NCBI RefSeq assembly: GCF_000429345.1
Contig: NZ_AUBR01000005.1
Location: 39,082-103,081, forward strand
DNA length: 64,000 nt
Reading direction: 5' to 3'
Origin: Desulfovirgula thermocuniculi DSM 16036
GTDB taxonomy: Bacteria; Bacillota; Desulfotomaculia; Desulfotomaculales; Desulfovirgulaceae
The position numbers and the translations under genes were made by a program. The notes under the pieces are model-generated. The model worked only from the letters and a program-made list of their open reading frames with translations, was not told the origin of the DNA and made no database searches. Shown here in pieces: positions 52,889 to 61,532 of the stretch (positions within the stretch are counted from its first letter, which is position 1; every line of letters begins with the position of its first letter).

Positions 52889-53771
52889 ATTCGCACCCCC
52901 TGTCTTCGCTTCCCAGCTCGGCCACGAGCATTCCGGCCAGGATCAGTGCGCACCCAAACACCTGGCGCAAGCTGAGCACCTCACCGGCCCATAAGTATGC
53001 GCTGATGGCAGCAAAAACAGGTTCAGTGGTAAAAATTATGGCGGTGTGGGTGGCTGAAGTGTGGCGCTGCACGTTATTTTGGATTAGAAAGGCTAGGGCG
53101 GTGGCCGGAATAGCCGTAAGAAGCAGGGCCAGCCATACAGAAGGAGTAAAGTGTCGCGGCCAGGTTTCGGTTGCCGCACCAAGGAGAAAGCTCACCAGAG
53201 AAACCGTACCAATCTGGATAATGGCCAGGGTCGGCGGGTGAAAGCTGGGGGCAAAGTGGCCTACGGTGATGATGTGCAGGGCGAAACAAAAAGCGCAGAG
53301 CAAAACCAGCGCGTCACCCGGGTTGAGGTGCCAGCTTTCTTCCAGGGAGAGGAGGCCAAGTCCCAAGACCGACAAGATGATCCCTGCGGTGGCGGAAAGG
53401 CCGGGTGCCTTCCTGTTCAGAGAGGCGTGAAAGGCGGGGACGAGTACCACTGAGAGGCCGGTGATAAAGCCGGCGTTGGAGGCGGTGGTGTACTGCAGCC
53501 CCACTGTCTGGAAAGCGTAACCCCCAAACAGAAAGATGCCTATGAGACAGCCGGCAAGTAAAAGGGACCAGCTGATTTTGGGCAAGCTACGCCAGTATAT
53601 TGCCAGAAGGAAGAGAAAGGCCAGCATAAAACGGATACCCAAAAAATAAAAGGGCCCGATAGACGAAAGGGCATTTTTGACCACCACAAAGGTCGCGCCC
53701 CAGATGAAACTAACGCCTAGTAAAGCCAAATCTGCCTTTAACTGCAGCCTTTTTTTATTTTTTTCTGGCAC
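52851..53771 (-). CDS. EamA/DMT-family transporter
   Basis: A 306-residue membrane protein with ten predicted helices in two EamA repeats (about 12-140 and 155-285). The first repeat opens LALLGVSFIWGATFVVVK and the second has TAIPATALAFLIQNNVQ and FTTEPVFAAISAYLWAGE, classic DMT motifs. It probably exports amino acids or metabolites; substrate unknown. The tail after the last helix is short and Cys/Arg-rich. It is cotranscribed with DUF503. Confidence 0.9.
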   Translation of the reverse strand: MPEKNKKRLQLKADLALLGVSFIWGATFVVVKNALSSIGPFYFLGIRFMLAFLFLLAIYWRSLPKISWSLLLAGCLIGIFLFGGYAFQTVGLQYTTASNAGFITGLSVVLVPAFHASLNRKAPGLSATAGIILSVLGLGLLSLEESWHLNPGDALVLLCAFCFALHIITVGHFAPSFHPPTLAIIQIGTVSLVSFLLGAATETWPRHFTPSVWLALLLTAIPATALAFLIQNNVQRHTSATHTAIIFTTEPVFAAISAYLWAGEVLSLRQVFGCALILAGMLVAELGSEDRGCECGRRYNGRGTAY

Positions 53772-54003
53772 CTTCTGTTCACCCCTGGACAGCCTTCCTT
53801 TTATTTTCGCACATGCCTTACAGAGGTGTCAATCTTCGAGCCCGTGTCCTAGAAAAGAAGGATTTAGGCGTGGGGAGGGCGAAAAATAAAAGCTTGTGTA
53901 AGCATAAAAGCTACCTGCAAGCGGAGGTGGTGTGTTTACGGTAAAGCGCGCTGGACGCCAGCTTTTCGTTATCATCGAGTCCAAAGTCAGGGAGGTAACA
54001 GAA

Positions 54004-54831
54004 TTGCGCAAGTTTTTAGGCCTCTTGTTCGTTATTCTGACCCTGGGCATTTTGCTGACCGGCTGTGGCGGTCAGGCGGGTACGGGAAGCAGTAAAGCAG
54101 GCGGCGAGCCAAAGGACACCGGCAAGCAGAAGGTGGTAGTGGCTTCCGATACGGCATATGCTCCCTTTGAGTTTCAGGATGAGAATACTGGTAAATATGT
54201 GGGTTTTGACATTGATCTCATTCAGGCCATTGCCGAGGTTAACAACTGGGACGTGGAAATTCGCAGCATGAATTTTGACGGCATTATTCCGGCCTTGCAG
54301 ACTGCCAGCGTGGACATGGCCATATCGGCGATGACCATTACGGAGAAGCGTAAGGAACAGGTTAACTTTTCCGTGCCCTATTACCAGTCCGGGCAGTGTG
54401 TAGCCGTTAAGGCTGATAACAACACCATAAAGGGGTTTGACGACCTGGCAGGCAAAAGAGTGGGCGTTCAGCTGGCTACCACCGGTGCCGATGAGGCCCG
54501 CAAGATCCCAGGTGCCAAGGTTATTGACTACAATACCATTAATGAAGCCTTTATGGCCTTGAAGAACGGGAACGTTGATGCCGTAGTAAACGACTACCCG
54601 GTGACCGCTTACTTTATCCAGAAGGGTAATAAAGACATAAAAATTGTCGGCGATCTGCGGACTAGCGAGTTCTATGGCATTGCCGTGCCAAAGGACAAAA
54701 AAGAAATTCTAGAAAAGGTTAACAGTGCGCTAAGAACGCTAAAGCAGAATGGAAAATACGCGGAGATTTATAAAAAGTGGTTCGGGAAAGAACCGCCGGA
54801 CTTCCTGCCCGGAGAACCGCCAGGAAAGTAA
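54004..54831 (+). CDS. Polar amino-acid ABC transporter solute-binding protein
   Basis: A 275-residue lipoprotein (lipobox LLTGC, Cys 21). The family 3 solute-binding fold shows VVVASDTAYAPFEFQDE, GKYVGFDIDLIQAIAEV, MNFDGIIPALQT, DMAISAMTITEKRKEQVNFS and DLAGKRVGVQLATTGADEA. It binds a polar amino acid, most like Gln/Arg/His binders, for the GlnPQ-like genes downstream. TTG 54004 is set by GGGAGGT at 53990-53996. Codon use is more AT-rich than in the catabolic operons. Confidence 0.93.
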   Translation: MRKFLGLLFVILTLGILLTGCGGQAGTGSSKAGGEPKDTGKQKVVVASDTAYAPFEFQDENTGKYVGFDIDLIQAIAEVNNWDVEIRSMNFDGIIPALQTASVDMAISAMTITEKRKEQVNFSVPYYQSGQCVAVKADNNTIKGFDDLAGKRVGVQLATTGADEARKIPGAKVIDYNTINEAFMALKNGNVDAVVNDYPVTAYFIQKGNKDIKIVGDLRTSEFYGIAVPKDKKEILEKVNSALRTLKQNGKYAEIYKKWFGKEPPDFLPGEPPGK

Positions 54832-54859
54832 GATAACAGCACGAAAGAAGAGTTGCGTG

Positions 54860-54892
54860 AATATGCGTAACACAGTAAGTGTTACGCATATT
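54860..54892 (+). repeat. 14-bp perfect intercistronic hairpin
   Basis: AATATGCGTAACAC/GTGTTACGCATATT with loop AGTAA, between the binding-protein stop and the permease start. No T-run follows, so it is more likely an mRNA stabiliser or processing site than a terminator. Confidence 0.85.
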
Positions 54893-54922
54893 TAGTTGCA
54901 GACCGTTAGGGAGTGAGCGGCT

Positions 54923-55618
54923 TTGGAAACAGTCATCCATTCGTTGCCGGTGCTTTTACTGGGTGCTGTTAAAACACTGCAGATCACCACTATTTCCGTT
55001 TTTATTGGCTGCATTCTGGGACTGGCTGCAGGCCTGGCCAGGCTTTCCCAAAGGAGAATTTTGAGGTTTCTGGCTACCTGCTACGTGGACTTCATCAGGG
55101 GCACGCCCCTGCTGGTGCAGGTGGTTATAGTTTATTTCGGCATTCCCCAGGTGCTCCGGGAAATACAAAGCTACTTGGTTAATGCTTACGGCATAACCCC
55201 TTTTTTTAAAAACATCCCCGTTTTCCTAGCAGCCGTAATTGCATGTAGCCTTAACAGTGGTGCCTACGTGGCCGAGATATTTCGCGCCGGCATCCAGTCA
55301 ATTGACAAGGGGCAAATGGAGGCTGCCCGTTCCTTGGGGATGACCCATGGCCAGGCTATGCGCTACGTGATTTTGCCCCAGGCTTTTAAGCGGGTGATAC
55401 CTCCCTTAGGGAACGAATTCATTGCTTTGCTTAAAGATACTTCTGTACTTTCGGTAATTGGTTTTGAAGAGCTTTTCCGCCGCGGCCAGCTAATTGTGGG
55501 AGCTACTTACCAAGCATTCCAGATTTATCTCACCGTGGCCTTTATCTACCTGGTAATGGTTATAGCCTTTTCCCGCCTGGTGGACTACCTGGAAAGGAGG
55601 TTGAAGACCGGTGATTGA
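54923..55618 (+). CDS. Polar amino-acid ABC transporter permease (GlnP-like)
   Basis: A 231-residue permease with about five helices. Motifs: [56 protein letters not shown] and [22 protein letters not shown] (ATPase-docking loop). It forms the channel with the ATPase that overlaps it by 8 bases. TTG 54923 follows AGGGAGTGA. Confidence 0.95.
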   Translation: METVIHSLPVLLLGAVKTLQITTISVFIGCILGLAAGLARLSQRRILRFLATCYVDFIRGTPLLVQVVIVYFGIPQVLREIQSYLVNAYGITPFFKNIPVFLAAVIACSLNSGAYVAEIFRAGIQSIDKGQMEAARSLGMTHGQAMRYVILPQAFKRVIPPLGNEFIALLKDTSVLSVIGFEELFRRGQLIVGATYQAFQIYLTVAFIYLVMVIAFSRLVDYLERRLKTGD

Positions 55619-56339
55619 GGTAAAAAACCTCTGCAAGCGCTTCGGGCGGCTGGAAGTGCTCCGGGGCATTAACTGTTATGTAGCCCCGCGGGAAGTGGTG
55701 GTGATTATCGGCCCCAGCGGCTCAGGGAAGAGCACCTTTCTGCGCTGCCTGAATTTCCTGGAACGGCCAACGTCGGGGGAGGTGATCATTGACGGGGTTA
55801 GCTTAACGGATCCCAAAACTGATCTTAATAAAGTGCGGCAGGAAGTAGGGATGGTCTTCCAGCGCTTCAACCTTTTCCCTCACAAGACGGCTCTGGAAAA
55901 CATAATACTAGCCCCCATGAAGGTAAGGGGGCTTTCAAGAAAGCAGGCGGAGGAAATTGCTTACAGCCTTTTGGCTAAAGTAGGCCTTAGCGACAAGGCT
56001 CATGCCTACCCGGACCAGTTATCCGGGGGCCAGCAGCAGAGGGTGGCCATTGCTAGGGCGCTGGCCATGCGTCCCAAGGTCATGCTCTTTGATGAGCCAA
56101 CTTCCGCCCTGGACCCGGAGATGGTGGGGGAGGTTCTGGCCGTAATGAAAGATCTGGCAAAAGAAGGTATGACCATGGTGGTGGTCACCCACGAGATGGG
56201 CTTTGCCCGGGAAGTGGGTGACCGGGTCCTGTTCATGGACGAAGGAAGAATCCTGGAGGAAGGCCCGCCGGGAGAAGTTTTCGGCAACCCACAGAATGAG
56301 CGCCTGAGGGCCTTTTTAAGCAGGGTCTTAAAGGTTTAA
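55611..56339 (+). CDS. Polar amino-acid ABC transporter ATP-binding protein (GlnQ-like)
   Basis: A 242-residue ABC ATPase: Walker [17 protein letters not shown]-loop [10 protein letters not shown], signature [17 protein letters not shown], Walker [15 protein letters not shown] and H-loop VVTHEMGFA. It energises the permease. It starts inside the permease gene (8-base overlap) and its stop overlaps the convergent radical SAM gene by 4 bases. Confidence 0.97.
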   Translation: MIEVKNLCKRFGRLEVLRGINCYVAPREVVVIIGPSGSGKSTFLRCLNFLERPTSGEVIIDGVSLTDPKTDLNKVRQEVGMVFQRFNLFPHKTALENIILAPMKVRGLSRKQAEEIAYSLLAKVGLSDKAHAYPDQLSGGQQQRVAIARALAMRPKVMLFDEPTSALDPEMVGEVLAVMKDLAKEGMTMVVVTHEMGFAREVGDRVLFMDEGRILEEGPPGEVFGNPQNERLRAFLSRVLKV

Positions 56340-57718
56340 AACCCCTCCGCTTTCCGGTGTTCCTGGTGCTTTGTGCAGATGGTGCGGGCGATCTTCTCCC
56401 ACTCCTTTGACCTCCAGTCCAGGTACGCCGCAATGGGCCCTTCCAGCACGCTTTCTGCCCCCTCGTGAGTGGGCCGGGCGCCGCTTTCTCTTACAATCTC
56501 CCGCAGCGCTTGCGGCACGTCAATGATAGGGCAGGGGAGGAGGTGGTTTTCGTGGAAGGGCTGGCGCTTCTGGTAAGCCTTAAACAGGGGCGAGCTTAGC
56601 ACCTCCAGGAGGGTCTTTTCGTTGATGTTGTCGACAGCAAAATGCACGAAGGCGCAGGGCTCCACATCGCCGGCGGCATTGATGTGGAAGTAGCGCCGCC
56701 CCCCCGCTATGCAGCCTTCCACGAGCTCACCGTCATTCCAAAAGTCGGCTATCTGGATGGGCTTGTGCGTGCGGATGTAGGGTATGCGTTCGGCCAGGTA
56801 AGCCCTTTGCTCAAGCGTTACCATCAGGTCTACGTTGGGATTCCTACCCACGGGTATGTAGTGGAAGAGCCAGCCGTAAACAACCCCTTTTTCAATGAGA
56901 AAGTCGATAAACTCGTCGCTGGTGATTTCCATGACGTTCTCGCGCGTCACAGTAATGGACACGCCAAAGGCCGCTCCTCTTTCCCTTAGCAGGTCCATGG
57001 CGCGCATTATTTTGTCAAAAGTTCCAGCGCCGCGGCGGGCATCCGTGCGCTCTTTCCAGCCTTCCAGGCTGATGGCCGGGGAGAAGTTGCCAACCTCAAT
57101 GATCTTATCAGCTATCTTTTCGTTGATGAGCGTACCGTTGGTGAAGGCCATGAAGGCCATATCGTGGTGCTTGGCCATTAAGTCGAACAGGTGGGGGTAG
57201 AGCAAAGGCTCGCCGCCGGAGAAAACGATCCAGTAAATGCCTAGCTCTTTGGCTTCGCTAAAAAGGCGGTCAAGCCTTTCCGGGCTGAGGGAGTTTTTAT
57301 CGGCATACCTGCCGGCCCAGCATCCCTCGCAGGCCAGGTTACAAGAGCTGGTAGGATCGACAAGAATGAAATTGGGAATGTTCACGCCCAGCTTCTGGGA
57401 AAGGCTTCTCTGCTTGGGTATGCCGAAGATGATGTTGTTTATAAACCAGTTGTAGATGAGCCTGCGGCGCACATTGGGGTGCAGGTTACGCGCCAGCCTG
57501 TTTACATAACAACGGATGGCCGGGTTTTGCTGGTAATAGGCCAGCACGGTTTCTATCTGGCGCTTGTGCCGTTCCTGAATGGCCAGGAGCTTTACCAGGC
57601 CTAAAAGGCGCGGGAAGTTGGTTTCGGGGTTTTTACAGACGTAGGCCAGGACGTTTTGGGTTAGATGGCTGGCCAGAAAGTTTTTGGCCCTGTAAAGACC
57701 GGAGCTACCTATAGACAT
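56336..57718 (-). CDS. Radical SAM protein with SPASM-like C-terminal region
   Basis: A 460-residue enzyme. About 110 N-terminal helical residues precede the radical SAM core, with cluster Cys 126, 130 and 133 in [13 protein letters not shown], then [11 protein letters not shown] and FTNGTLI. Toward the end, [27 protein letters not shown] resembles an auxiliary-cluster (SPASM/twitch) region. Possible jobs are peptide or lipid modification; no substrate peptide was found nearby. ATG 57718 has AAGGAGGGA upstream. An HTH regulator gene lies upstream on the same strand. Confidence 0.85.
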   Translation of the reverse strand: MSIGSSGLYRAKNFLASHLTQNVLAYVCKNPETNFPRLLGLVKLLAIQERHKRQIETVLAYYQQNPAIRCYVNRLARNLHPNVRRRLIYNWFINNIIFGIPKQRSLSQKLGVNIPNFILVDPTSSCNLACEGCWAGRYADKNSLSPERLDRLFSEAKELGIYWIVFSGGEPLLYPHLFDLMAKHHDMAFMAFTNGTLINEKIADKIIEVGNFSPAISLEGWKERTDARRGAGTFDKIMRAMDLLRERGAAFGVSITVTRENVMEITSDEFIDFLIEKGVVYGWLFHYIPVGRNPNVDLMVTLEQRAYLAERIPYIRTHKPIQIADFWNDGELVEGCIAGGRRYFHINAAGDVEPCAFVHFAVDNINEKTLLEVLSSPLFKAYQKRQPFHENHLLPCPIIDVPQALREIVRESGARPTHEGAESVLEGPIAAYLDWRSKEWEKIARTICTKHQEHRKAEGF

Positions 57719-57761
57719 TGCGTGATTCTCCCTCCTTAAAAAAAGTTCTTAATTATGTCTT

Positions 57762-57767
57762 ATTATA
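57762..57767 (-). promoter_or_regulatory. -10 box of the radical SAM gene
   Basis: The minus strand reads TAATATAATAAG in the 89-base gap, giving TATAAT 44 bases before the ATG. The -35 position reads TTTTTG, weak. Confidence 0.5.
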
Positions 57768-57807
57768 TTAGTCCCCAAAAAACCCAAAAATACGTGAAAA
57801 ATTTTTG

Positions 57808-58491
57808 TTACATCGAGCGCCGCAATGCTTCGTTTAAAAAACCTGCCAGCAGCTTGCGCTCGGGTGCGCTGCACTCGGATATGTACTCCAAGAAACGGTG
57901 GATGCAGGAAAAAATCTTGTTGTTCAAGCTGTCCTTTACATTTTTAACCATTGTTCCTACTACCGAGCCTGCAAAGAGGCTTAAGACCAGTTCGGGCTTC
58001 GGGGCAAACTGCAAGAGCTGGGGGAGCGTGGGGGCGCCGTGCAGGTTAATTTCGTGAATGTGGGCAATTAAAAGGGCTATGGTATAAGCCGCAAAGACGA
58101 CGGGCAACTCAACTTGGGACATTTCCTCCAAAAGTTCCTCTTTAATTTTGCGCGGGTTCAAGTTTTTTATGTTATCAAAAAGGTTTAAAAGCCTTTCCCG
58201 TACCGCAGGCCATTCCGGGAGATGCTCGCCAGCCTGGGAGAGGAGCTTTAAAGCCTTTTCCGTGGGACGAAAAGCCACCACCGACCTGCCGGGGGTTTTT
58301 TCAAAACGGTTTAAAACATATTCGCTGTGCAGGTAGTCCTGCTTTTCCAGCTCTTTTAAGATATCGTATGCCGTCCACTTGCTTACGCCCAGTGCCTGGG
58401 CAACTTCGGCGTAGTGTACGGGAAGCCCCGTTTGGTGAAAAAGGCTCACTATTTTTTGCAAGAACTCCATACGCCTCGGGGTGATGGGCAA
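57808..58491 (-). CDS. HTH-type transcriptional regulator
   Basis: A 227-residue protein with an N-terminal winged HTH (about residues 5-75: RMEFLQKIVSLFHQTGLPVHYAEVA then ALGVSKWTAYDILKELEKQ) and a larger C-terminal domain with hydrophobic helices (LPVVFAAYTIALLIAHIHEI, LVLSLFAGSVVGTMV) that I cannot assign. It may bind a lipophilic ligand. Start is TTG 58491. It lies upstream of the radical SAM gene on the same strand and probably controls it. Function beyond DNA binding is unknown. Confidence 0.8.
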   Translation of the reverse strand: MPITPRRMEFLQKIVSLFHQTGLPVHYAEVAQALGVSKWTAYDILKELEKQDYLHSEYVLNRFEKTPGRSVVAFRPTEKALKLLSQAGEHLPEWPAVRERLLNLFDNIKNLNPRKIKEELLEEMSQVELPVVFAAYTIALLIAHIHEINLHGAPTLPQLLQFAPKPELVLSLFAGSVVGTMVKNVKDSLNNKIFSCIHRFLEYISECSAPERKLLAGFLNEALRRSM

Positions 58492-58597
58492 CGCAGGGCA
58501 CCTACCCGGAAAGTGTTTGCTGGGATAAACCGCCCCCTTCTATTATAAGGCTCGCTTTGCCGGGGGTCAAGCAAGTCCCTGCAGCCCTTTTTGTTCC

Positions 58598-58663
58598 CAT
58601 AATGAGTATTATGTCAACCTCTTCTCTCTAATGTTTGCTCCGCGGCATGTCGGCCTGTATAAT
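58598..58663 (+). promoter_or_regulatory. Dyad and promoter before the small lipoprotein gene
   Basis: CATAAT-GAGT-ATTATG (58598-58613) is a perfect 6-bp dyad. Downstream, TTGCTC (58635-58640) and TATAAT (58658-58663) are 17 bases apart and lie 44 bases before GTG 58707. The dyad may be an operator for the divergent HTH gene (inference). Confidence 0.5.
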
Positions 58664-58706
58664 TTTTTTAAGATTTACTGGCTGAATGAAGAAGGGAGAG
58701 ATTTGT

Positions 58707-59000
58707 GTGCGCCTCTTTTTGACCGGTTGCCTCTTGGCCTTGCTTGTTTTTACTTCTTCCTGCGCGCGCCAGGCTCCTGTTTCCGGTAGCGTTCCTTCCG
58801 GCGCTGGTGAGGGCCAGGCGCGGCGGTTTGAGGTTATTTACGAGCACCCCGAAACAAAATATATCGGGGGCCTTACCGTGTTAAGGGACAATGCCACCGG
58901 TTGCGAATATTTGATCGTCACCGGGCTTAACGGCTCACCGGTGGTGGTGCCGCTGCAGGGGGATGCCGGCCAGCGCGAGTATTCAGGGCCTGCAAGGTGA
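58707..59000 (+). CDS. Small lipoprotein, DUF6440-like
   Basis: A 97-residue protein with a signal peptide (VRLFLTGCLLALLVFTSSC, likely lipid-anchored Cys 19) and a domain reading RFEVIYEHPE, then VLRDNATGCEYLIVTG, resembling DUF6440 proteins with a D-x-x-TG-x-x-YL motif. Function unknown. GTG 58707 is chosen since AAGGGAGAG lies about 8 bases upstream; ATG 58686 would lie before that site. Its 3' end overlaps the convergent glycosyltransferase gene by 18 bases. Confidence 0.7.
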   Translation: MRLFLTGCLLALLVFTSSCARQAPVSGSVPSGAGEGQARRFEVIYEHPETKYIGGLTVLRDNATGCEYLIVTGLNGSPVVVPLQGDAGQREYSGPAR

Positions 59001-60149
59001 AGGATGGTTTCTTTTGGCCAGTAAGCCTTGATATTCCTCCATGAGCATCTGCGCGGTGTGCCTGGAGGATAAAAGCCGGGCGTTTTTTCTGGCTTCCTCG
59101 CTCATTTGCTGCCGCAGTTGATCGCTGGTAAGGAGCTCTTTTATTTTTGCGGTGAAAGCATTGCTGTCTTCCGGGGTAAGAAAACCGTCTCGTCCGTCGT
59201 CCACCATTTCTGCTGTGCCGAAAGCCTTTACGGCTACCACCGGCAGGCCGGCTGCCTTGGCTTCGGCCAGAACGAGGCCCTGAGTTTCCGTTTTGGAGGA
59301 AAAGACAAAGACGTCGGCTCCCGCGTAACAGTTGATGACCTCCTTTTTAGGCAAGGGGCCCATGAAGGTTACTTTGCCGGCGATACCCAGGTGGCGGGCC
59401 CTTTTCCTCAGGTTCTCCTCCTCCGGTCCCCCACCCACCAGGACCAGCCTGGCGGCCTCAAATTCTTGCACCAGGTGGGCAAACGAGGCGAGGAGGAAGT
59501 CGATATTTTTTTCCTTCCCCAGCCGCCCTACAAAGAGGAGAATTTTTTCGCCCGGCGGCAACTGCAACTTGTGCCGGAGCCACGATTTCTCACCGCCGGC
59601 GTACTCCTCCAGCTTTATACCCGTGGGGATGACTTTAATTCTCGTGCGTATGCCCATGTCCTGTAAGTACCTGGCGATGATGGAAGTGGGCACTATGACC
59701 AGGTCGCAGCGGTTGCAAAAAGCGCGGCAGAGTTGCCTGGTGGCCTCCCGGGCGAGACTTCGGGCAAAGGGAAAGTAATGCACGTACTGGTCGTACAGGG
59801 TGTGGAAGGTAAAAACGAGGGGTACTTTTAGCCTGCGCGCCTGCCTGGCCCCCAACCGCCCCAGCAGAAAGGGTGAGTGGACGTGGATGATGTCCGGCCG
59901 CCACTGCTCGATAAGGGGCTTGAAGCGTGGAGAAAAGGGGATGGCCAGGGCAAAGTCCCGGTTCGTGGGTGCCGGAACGGAAGGAAACCTGAAGACCCCC
60001 TCTTCTTCCTGCGAGTAGTTCTTGTAACCGGGGGCAAAAATGAGGGTTTCGTGGCCCATGGACCTTAACTCTGCATTACATGTTTCGATGGACCTTACGA
60101 CCCCGCTGGTATATGGCAGGTAGCTGTCGGTAAAAATGCCGATTTTCAA
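58983..60149 (-). CDS. GT4 family glycosyltransferase
   Basis: A 388-residue GT-B glycosyltransferase. N-terminal acceptor side: KIGIFTDSYLPYTSGVVRSIE and IIHVHSPFLLGRLG; C-terminal donor side: ILLFVGRLGKEKNIDFLL and FVFSSKTETQGLVLAEA (the EX7E nucleotide-sugar motif). The opening matches diacylglycerol glucosyltransferases and Bacillus-type GT4 lipid glycosyltransferases, so glycolipid synthesis at the membrane is likely. ATG 60149 overlaps the upstream gene stop by 4 bases. Confidence 0.9.
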   Translation of the reverse strand: MKIGIFTDSYLPYTSGVVRSIETCNAELRSMGHETLIFAPGYKNYSQEEEGVFRFPSVPAPTNRDFALAIPFSPRFKPLIEQWRPDIIHVHSPFLLGRLGARQARRLKVPLVFTFHTLYDQYVHYFPFARSLAREATRQLCRAFCNRCDLVIVPTSIIARYLQDMGIRTRIKVIPTGIKLEEYAGGEKSWLRHKLQLPPGEKILLFVGRLGKEKNIDFLLASFAHLVQEFEAARLVLVGGGPEEENLRKRARHLGIAGKVTFMGPLPKKEVINCYAGADVFVFSSKTETQGLVLAEAKAAGLPVVAVKAFGTAEMVDDGRDGFLTPEDSNAFTAKIKELLTSDQLRQQMSEEARKNARLLSSRHTAQMLMEEYQGLLAKRNHPSPCRP

Positions 60150-60598
60150 GGGCCCTCTTCTCCCTCCCAGAAAAAGTCGGCCTTTATTATTTTCCAGCCG
60201 GACGCGGTTTTGTGCAAGAAAAAAATGCCCCTCCCCTGTCTTGCTTCGCCTGTATTTATGTCTTCGTTTTTCAGCGTTACTTCGGCCTTTGCCTCCCCAT
60301 CTTTTATTTCCCGGATAACGGCTTGCGTAACGTATGTGCGGGTATACCAGTCGGTGGGGGCAGAGAGAAAAGGCCAGGCCCTCTCACAGACTTCGTCTAA
60401 CAGTGGTTCTGCATAGTAGCGGGAGAGCATAGCCCTCAGCTCCAGCGGGTTTTTTGCCTCCCACCACGAGTCGTCCTCAACCGCTGCCCTCACCAGTGCC
60501 TCGATGGCGCAAGCGTCCCCGGTTGCCGGGCTCGGGGTTACCTTTGCCCCCCAAAGCACGGCGGAACAGATAAACAGCCAGAGAAGGTATTTTTTCAC
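60146..60598 (-). CDS. Secreted protein of unknown function
   Basis: A 150-residue protein with an N-terminal signal sequence (VKKYLLWLFICSAVLWGAKV) and a mainly alpha+beta exported domain containing WYTRTYVTQAVIREIKDG, VTLKNEDINTG and GWKIIKADFF, a pattern reminiscent of NTF2-like or stress-related exported domains. I do not recognise the family. GTG 60598 follows GGGGAGG; longer reading to 60733 has no site. It is cotranscribed with the glycosyltransferase. Confidence 0.7.
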   Translation of the reverse strand: MKKYLLWLFICSAVLWGAKVTPSPATGDACAIEALVRAAVEDDSWWEAKNPLELRAMLSRYYAEPLLDEVCERAWPFLSAPTDWYTRTYVTQAVIREIKDGEAKAEVTLKNEDINTGEARQGRGIFFLHKTASGWKIIKADFFWEGEEGP

Positions 60599-60733
60599 CC
60601 CGTACTGCCTCCCCGGAGAAAAGGCCTTGATACTTAAGTCTAGTTCTCCTTTGCCTGCGCTTTCACCTTGCCATATATTGCCATTTTGTAAGAGATATTG
60701 GGGGGAGGCATAAAAAAATGCCCTGCCGGGCAT

Positions 60734-61012
60734 TTACTTTTCGTGGCGGGGGTTTGCGGCCACCTGCTGGATGGACCTGGTTATGGCGGCAATTACCTGG
60801 GCTTTTCCCCCTATCTGATCAAAGCTTACCTGGGTGAAAATGGTTCCTTCGTCTGTGGCTACATAATGTGGGGGAAGCTGGTTTAGCGTGAGGGCCAAAA
60901 TATCTTCCTGGCAGCGCTGGCACGTGCAGGTGCCGGGATGGTTTTTTATGTATTCTTTTAACACCTCCGGCAGGGCTTGCTTTACGGCTACTTCCGTGTA
61001 ATTGAAGATCAT
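60734..61012 (-). CDS. ComFB family protein
   Basis: A 92-residue protein of the late-competence ComFB family: Cys 29, 31 and 34 in CTCQRCQEDILALTLNQLPPHYV, the family's metal-binding and core signature. In Bacillus comFB lies between comFA and comFC; here those genes are absent. ComFB-like proteins have been reported to bind cyclic dinucleotides in cyanobacteria, so a signalling role is possible (established elsewhere, inference here). Confidence 0.9.
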   Translation of the reverse strand: MIFNYTEVAVKQALPEVLKEYIKNHPGTCTCQRCQEDILALTLNQLPPHYVATDEGTIFTQVSFDQIGGKAQVIAAITRSIQQVAANPRHEK

Positions 61013-61042
61013 TTACGGAGGTCCCCCTTTTCATGGCGGCAG

Positions 61043-61513
61043 TTATAGGCGCAGCGTGGCCACCAGCCGCTTGGGGTGAAGCAAGAGGTCTAGGCCGTCG
61101 CAGATATTGCTTACCACCACGTCCGCGGCCAGCAGCGCTTTAACGGACGTCCCCTCCGGGCCCAGCACGATAATGCCCAGGGCGGCTTTTCCCAGCATTA
61201 GGGTATCGTTGGTTCCGTTTCCCACCGTAACCGTTCTTTCAGGGCCCAGCCGGGCAATGAACCTTTCCTTTTGCCCCGCCCCCTCCCCCGGCTCCAGGAC
61301 GTGCACCGTAGCTTTAATGCCGCGGCAGGCCTGGGCGGCGGTGCCGAAGGTGTCGGCCGTAAGTATGTGGACGGTGAGGACGTCGGCCAGGGCGTTGAGC
61401 CTCTCCTCCACACCCGGCAGGAGCTTGCCGTCGCAGGCCATGGTGCCGTTAAAGTCCAGGACCAGGTGCTCCAGCTCCAGGCGGCCCCTCCCCGGGATCT
61501 CCACGGCGAGCAC
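61043..61513 (-). CDS. Soluble P-type-ATPase-like HAD protein (COG4087-type)
   Basis: A 156-residue HAD-fold protein. Motif I is LDFNGTMA, where P-type ATPases have DKTGT and phosphatases DxDGT; motif II is HILTADTFGTAA; the last motif is GNGTNDTLML with Asn in place of the first Asp of GDGxND. No membrane helices, so it is a free P-type-ATPase-like domain. Activity uncertain because a general acid Asp is missing in motif I. GTG 61513. It lies 20 bases after pfkA. Confidence 0.78.
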   Translation of the reverse strand: MLAVEIPGRGRLELEHLVLDFNGTMACDGKLLPGVEERLNALADVLTVHILTADTFGTAAQACRGIKATVHVLEPGEGAGQKERFIARLGPERTVTVGNGTNDTLMLGKAALGIIVLGPEGTSVKALLAADVVVSNICDGLDLLLHPKRLVATLRL

Positions 61514-61532
61514 GCTCTCATCCCCTTTTTTA

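Noticed and set aside
53830..54003. T-box or amino-acid riboswitch before the amino-acid ABC operon
   Set aside because: No T-box core sequence or specifier/terminator architecture was found; only a 5-bp hairpin GCTGG-ACG-CCAGC is visible.
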